Source: Chloroflexota bacterium (GTDB lineage: Bacteria; Chloroflexota; Dehalococcoidia; SAR202; UBA11138). From it: a DNA stretch of 9,607 nt. Location of the stretch: contig PAIW01000143.1 of the NCBI GenBank assembly GCA_002710885.1, forward strand, positions 1-9,607. The letters are read 5' to 3'. This document shows positions 6,830-9,607 of the stretch, one piece after another (position 1 is the stretch's first letter; every line of letters starts with the position of its first letter). The translations under genes and the position numbers were made by a program. Under the pieces are notes generated by a model, which worked only from the letters and a program-made list of their open reading frames with translations, was not told the origin of the DNA and did no database searches.

Positions 6830-7650
6830 GATGTGCTCTCTCGGCGAATCGCTGACAGAAGCTCGGTTTTCAGATCCACGAACCCTTCAGATGTGACCAT
6901 CTCCAGGTGCCGCGGTCTGGGCAGATCAACGTTCGCGACCAGCCTCATGGTTCCCGGCCGAGCAGACATGACATAAACGCGATCGGACAAAAATATCGCT
7001 TCGTCAACATCGTGGGTCACCATCACAATAGTTTTGTTCAGCCTTTCCCACAGTCCCAACAGCCATTCGTGAATCTGTGAGCGATTCAGGGCGTCCAATG
7101 CGCCGAATGGCTCATCTAGCAAAAACATCTGTTGGTCAGCCAGAACCGTTCGCAAAAACGCGACTCTCTGGCGCATGCCCCCGGAGAGCGCAGACGGATA
7201 CTCGCTCTCGAACCCATCCAGGCCGAATTGCTCCATCAGAACCGAAGCGCGGTCGCGGGCTTCGCGCTTCGAGATTCCCTGAAGCTCCAGTCCAAAAATC
7301 GCGTTGTCCAGCACTGAGCGCCACGGCAGCAGCAGATCTTTTTGTTGCATGTAGCCGACCGTTCCCAACCGGTCTGGAGCCTCTTCGCCCCGCAGTTTCA
7401 AAGAACCTTCGGTCTGGTCATCAAGGCCGGCGATTATGTTCAATAACGTGCTTTTACCGCATCCGCTAGGGCCGATAATGCTAACGAACTCACCTTCGTA
7501 AGCGTGAAAATCAACACGCTCCATCACGGTCAGCGGCTGGCCGTTCTGATCGAAGACCTTGCCCAACCCGACAACATCAATGATTAGAGTCTCGTGAAAT
7601 TGTTTTGACTGGCTCGTCATTTCCTCATTATGTTGTTGGGATACCGCCAT
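6826..7650 (-). CDS. thiZ: ABC transporter ATP-binding protein, thiamine pyrimidine uptake (ThiZ-like)
   Basis: First gene of the operon; 274 residues from ATG at 7650. It powers the permease by ATP hydrolysis at the inner face of the membrane. Motifs, numbered from this start: Walker A GPSGCGKST (60-68), Q-loop at Gln102-103 in YMQQKDLLLPW, ABC signature LSGGMRQRV (156-163), Walker B MFLLDEPFGALD (175-186) and H-loop VTHDVDEA with His213. The DLLLPW after the Q-loop and DEPFGALD are typical of the SsuB/TauB/ThiZ group. Choice of start: the frame stays open to a TTG at 7710, but that lies inside the terminator hairpin. ATG 7650 has no strong Shine-Dalgarno; ATG 7620 (264 residues) has GAGGAA directly adjacent, too close to be ideal. 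Either ATG could be used. Confidence 0.92.
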   Translation of the reverse strand: MAVSQQHNEEMTSQSKQFHETLIIDVVGLGKVFDQNGQPLTVMERVDFHAYEGEFVSIIGPSGCGKSTLLNIIAGLDDQTEGSLKLRGEEAPDRLGTVGYMQQKDLLLPWRSVLDNAIFGLELQGISKREARDRASVLMEQFGLDGFESEYPSALSGGMRQRVAFLRTVLADQQMFLLDEPFGALDALNRSQIHEWLLGLWERLNKTIVMVTHDVDEAIFLSDRVYVMSARPGTMRLVANVDLPRPRHLEMVTSEGFVDLKTELLSAIRRESTS

Positions 7651-7691
7651 CGTGTCGTTGCCCGTTTCGAAGTCCAGATTTTCGTGGCAAC

Positions 7692-7721
7692 AAAAAAGCC
7701 GTCCAATCAATCTGGACGGCT
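7692..7721 (-). terminator. Intrinsic terminator of the TPP riboswitch expression platform
   Basis: Read on the minus strand: stem AGCCGUCCA (7721-7713), loop GAUUGAU, stem UGGACGGCU (7705-7697), with the U-run from 7697 to 7692. It has nine base pairs, GC-rich at the base, followed by six U. It lies between the TPP aptamer and the first gene, so it is the likely off-switch by premature termination when TPP is bound. Confidence 0.92.
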
Positions 7722-7741
7722 ACGGGGTTCTGGGAGCGACC

Positions 7742-7843
7742 ACAGTTCCTACGCTGGCATTATCCAGATCAGGTTGTCGGGGTCGACAGCGTTCCGGCTG
7801 CCCTCTCAGCCTGGCTTCCCAAGCTCCCCCCGGGCAATTCTGT
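7742..7843 (-). promoter_or_regulatory. TPP riboswitch (THI element)
   Basis: Read on the minus strand, all core THI-box blocks are present in order: GGGGAGC (P2 5' side, about 7829-7823), a P3 hairpin CUUGG/CCAGG, the GCUGAGA bulge (7810-7804), an extra P3a hairpin GGCAGC...GCUGUC, GACCCC (P2 3' side), ACCUGAUCUGG (7774-7764), AUAAUGCCAGC and GUAGGA. The pyrimidine-sensing and diphosphate-sensing arms are thus both complete. P1 is short (ACAG at 7843-7840 with CUGU at 7745-7742 is the best pairing I see). Segment GGGAGC (7828-7823) is also complementary to GCUCCC (7737-7732) downstream of the aptamer, a possible ligand-free alternative fold. It controls the seven-gene operon to its left; TPP is expected to switch it off. 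Confidence 0.97.
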
Positions 7844-7861
7844 TATTTTCGTGTCGCCGCA

Positions 7862-7891
7862 AATATATATACACTTGCAACGCGGTGTCAA
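7862..7891 (-). promoter_or_regulatory. Sigma-70-type promoter of the thiamine operon
   Basis: Minus strand: -35 TTGACA (7891-7886), perfect consensus; -10 either TATATT (7867-7862) with an 18-nt spacer or TATATA (7869-7864) with 16 nt. Transcription would begin near 7855, about 12 nt before the P1 helix of the riboswitch. It lies in the 82-nt gap after the MFS stop codon, so the operon has its own promoter. Confidence 0.8.
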
Positions 7892-7925
7892 GTGATCGCG
7901 GATTAGTCGAGCACCGAGATTCGTG

Positions 7926-9206
7926 TCAGTTCCGTTTTGGGTGCACCGGCGGACGGGCCAGGAAAACCAGTAACATCGAGACCAACGCCGCAGCTGAGAA
8001 TCCCAGAAAAGCTCCAGCGTAACTCTGGGTCTGGTCAAACACTACCCCCGACACGACCGGCCCAACGATTATTCCTAACATTTGGATTGAGCTTCGGAAT
8101 CCCTGGATGGTAGCGTAGGCGCGACGCCCAAAGTAGTCAGCGATCAGCGATTGCGGAATCACAGAGATTCCGCCCTGAGCCGCAGAAAACACGATGAGAG
8201 CTGGTATCACTCCGCTGACGCTCTCCGCTCGTGCCATGAAGATAATTGCGACTGCCATGACACCCAGCGAAGCGACCATTACATAACGACGGTTCATATA
8301 ATCGCCGAGTGTGCTGAGGCCGAATCTGCCAGGTATGCTCATCAAACCCACAGATCCCGCCAACGCCGCCGCGCTGACATCCGAGGCTCCGAGACTGACG
8401 AAATACGGCACCAGATGCAGCCCGATTCCGCCGCTAACCAGAGAACGAGCGGTGATTGACAGCGAGAGGAACCAGAAACTGGATGTTCTTAGCGCCTCTC
8501 GGGCAGAATAATCATTAGACAAATCGGGCATGACGGGCGCGTGGGTCGTTGAGCCTACGGGCGCGTCTTCTGGAGACCGACCGTCAGGATAGTAACCGTA
8601 TTGTTCTGGCCTGTGTCTCATTACAGAAGCGACCGGGATGCCAACAATGATGATGACGATTCCGACGATCATCGCCGCGTCTCGCCACCCATACTCGCTG
8701 ACGATCCATCCTACCGCCGGGACGAACAGTCCTCCGAGTCCCACTCCCGACCACATGATCCCGAAAGCCAGCCCGCGTTTTTTGTTGAACCAGTTCGCTG
8801 CTGCCGCGGTGATCGGAGTGCTCATGCCGAGACTGTTCCCTAGAGCGATTAGGAATATGTACACGAACAGGAAGGCAGCTAGGGAGTTTATCTGGCTCAT
8901 CGCAATGTAGCCGATTCCCATCAACGGAAGGCCAATCAGCATCAACCGGCGAGGGCCAAGACGATCCACGGCCCAACCCTCCACCGGTCCAATCATCCCT
9001 GACTCAAGCCGTGCCAATGAGAACACGATAGAGATCGTGGCGTAGCTCCAACCAAATTCCTCGCTGAGCGGGATAATGAAGTTCCCGAATCCGTGGAAGT
9101 TTATGCCCGATGCGATGGACATGCCGACGCCCCCGGCGATTATTATCCACCAACCGTAAAAGATTCTCGAACGAGATTTGATATTGGTTTCGGATTGTTT
9201 TTGCAT
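7926..9206 (-). CDS. MFS transporter (oxalate/formate- or monocarboxylate-type)
   Basis: 426 residues with about 12 membrane helices, a 12-TM major facilitator of the inner membrane. It opens RIFYGWWIIIAGGVGMSI, the N-terminal signature common in the OFA/monocarboxylate-type MFS group. The loop 2-3 signature is GWAVDRLGPRRLMLIG (77-92), and the equivalent in the second half is LSTLGDYMNRRYVM. A hydrophilic central loop (about 197-245) separates the halves. Charged residues Arg66 and Glu68 in a membrane segment (SLARLESG) may take part in transport. The substrate is unknown; organic acids are the default guess. ATG at 9206 has no evident Shine-Dalgarno. It is on the same strand as the thiamine operon but upstream of the riboswitch and promoter, so it is not under TPP control. 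No intrinsic terminator is visible after its stop, so readthrough into the riboswitch leader is possible. Confidence 0.9.
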   Translation of the reverse strand: MQKQSETNIKSRSRIFYGWWIIIAGGVGMSIASGINFHGFGNFIIPLSEEFGWSYATISIVFSLARLESGMIGPVEGWAVDRLGPRRLMLIGLPLMGIGYIAMSQINSLAAFLFVYIFLIALGNSLGMSTPITAAAANWFNKKRGLAFGIMWSGVGLGGLFVPAVGWIVSEYGWRDAAMIVGIVIIIVGIPVASVMRHRPEQYGYYPDGRSPEDAPVGSTTHAPVMPDLSNDYSAREALRTSSFWFLSLSITARSLVSGGIGLHLVPYFVSLGASDVSAAALAGSVGLMSIPGRFGLSTLGDYMNRRYVMVASLGVMAVAIIFMARAESVSGVIPALIVFSAAQGGISVIPQSLIADYFGRRAYATIQGFRSSIQMLGIIVGPVVSGVVFDQTQSYAGAFLGFSAAALVSMLLVFLARPPVHPKRN

Positions 9207-9267
9207 GCGGTGGAACGACGAGTTCAGAATCGTGCGTCAAGTGATACGCCATCTTCGACTGTTGACC

Positions 9268-9305
9268 GTCGGCGATTCTACCATCATCCGCAAACTAATC
9301 ACAGC
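9268..9305 (-). promoter_or_regulatory. Possible weak promoter for the MFS gene
   Basis: Minus strand: a TAGAAT -10-like hexamer (9280-9275) lies about 70 nt before the MFS start, which would give a leader of about 60 nt. No good -35 is found at 16-18 nt, so this is tentative. Confidence 0.25.
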
Positions 9306-9336
9306 CGCAAAGATCTTGAGTAGTCACAAAGACCGA

Positions 9337-9419
9337 AATCCGAGCTAAAACACCGTCGGTTGTCATTGGCTCGGATTCCTGAGAGAATCCGGGGCGTAAA
9401 GTCACAACACGGAGGAATC
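9337..9419 (+). promoter_or_regulatory. Inverted-repeat leader/operator in front of the CMD-family gene
   Basis: A central segment (9369-9380, GCTCGGATTCCT) can pair with three others: AATCCGAGC upstream (9337-9345, 9 bp), GAATCCG just downstream (9385-9391, 7 bp, loop CTGAGA, two more pairs possible at the base), and AGGAATC overlapping the Shine-Dalgarno (9413-9419, 7 bp). If transcribed, these are mutually exclusive hairpins, one of which hides the ribosome binding site. Alternatively TTGTCA (9360-9365) and GAGAAT (9383-9388), 17 nt apart, form a promoter and the palindrome over the -10 is a protein operator. The sequence alone does not decide. Confidence 0.4.
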
Positions 9420-9422
9420 AAC

Positions 9423-9607
9423 ATGACACAGCCCCAGGTTCCCGGATACATCACAGCGCTTAGTGCAAATGACGCTCAACTCGCCGAATGGGTCAACACA
9501 GGCCGGGAGCTCATAATCGCCGATGGCGCGCTGTCCGCAAAGGTCAAAACTTTGATGACCATGATGTGCGACGCATTGCTGGCTCACGAAGACGGCGTCA
9601 AGGCGAT
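9423..9607 (+). CDS. Carboxymuconolactone decarboxylase / AhpD-like family protein, N-terminal part
   Basis: Partial gene leaving the right edge; 61 residues are visible from ATG at 9423, which has GGAGGA at 9411-9416, 6 nt upstream, the clearest ribosome binding site in the window. The segment LSAKVKTLMTMMCDALLAHEDGVKA fits the CMD/AhpD-like helical domain (all-alpha, usually oligomeric), in which a helix carries the active-site or Cys motif followed by a conserved His. One Cys is seen (position 51) and the His follows six residues later; the CxxC pair of redox-active AhpD is not present, so alkylhydroperoxide reductase activity is unlikely. Function may be decarboxylase-like or unknown. It is divergent from the MFS gene, with a 216-nt gap holding inverted repeats. 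The family call rests on a short segment. Confidence 0.65.
   Translation, partial: MTQPQVPGYITALSANDAQLAEWVNTGRELIIADGALSAKVKTLMTMMCDALLAHEDGVKA

Noticed and set aside
7077..7469. Plus-strand frame of 130 residues across the ATPase gene
   Set aside because: Antisense to the Walker B and signature region of an unmistakable ABC ATPase.
8584..8976. Minus-strand frame of 130 residues within the MFS gene
   Set aside because: Shifted reading of the MFS coding sequence, Arg/His/Ser-rich, no membrane pattern.
9379..9384. CTGAGA in the loop upstream of the CMD-family gene as a second THI box
   Set aside because: None of the other conserved TPP riboswitch blocks is nearby; the match is a chance hexamer.
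1..9607. CRISPR array, tRNA, insertion sequence or phage genes
   Set aside because: No regularly spaced repeats, no tRNA-like cloverleaf, and no transposase or integrase motifs were seen on either strand.

Overview
The window looks like part of a free-living bacterial genome, probably Chloroflexota and possibly SAR202-like. This is inference from gene content: a flavin/F420-type luciferase-like monooxygenase, a family-5 solute-binding protein with a Pro/Thr-rich linker, an MFS carrier and a carboxymuconolactone-decarboxylase-family protein. No rRNA or other marker is present to confirm it.

Layout. 1-449 (+) is the 3' end of a luciferase-like monooxygenase gene. 439-1708 (-) is a decayed family-5 (peptide/nickel-type) ABC solute-binding protein gene with three in-frame stops, two apparent frameshifts and no C-terminal half. 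1819-2049 (-) is a small unrecognised ORF or remnant. 2254-7650 (-) is a thiamine-pyrimidine salvage operon, transcribed right to left. 7926-9206 (-) is an MFS transporter gene. 9423-9607 (+) is the start of a carboxymuconolactone decarboxylase/AhpD-like gene with a strong ribosome binding site and a leader rich in inverted repeats.

The operon is the centrepiece. A near-consensus promoter (-35 TTGACA at 7891-7886) leads into a clear TPP riboswitch (about 7843-7742), then an intrinsic terminator (7721-7692), then the genes in this order: ABC ATPase (thiZ-like), permease (thiX-like, GTGA overlap), NMT1/THI5-like lipoprotein (thiY-like), tenA, a 56-residue basic protein, thiD, and an ornithine cyclodeaminase/mu-crystallin-family gene. 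The inferred flow is import of a pyrimidine thiamine breakdown product (formylaminopyrimidine in characterised ThiXYZ systems), hydrolysis to HMP by TenA, phosphorylation to HMP-PP by ThiD, and shut-off by TPP.

Three things depart from the textbook operon. TenA has Thr where the family's catalytic Cys should be. No YlmB-type deformylase gene is present in the window. Two genes without a known place in thiamine salvage, the basic small protein and the ornithine cyclodeaminase-like protein, lie inside the operon.
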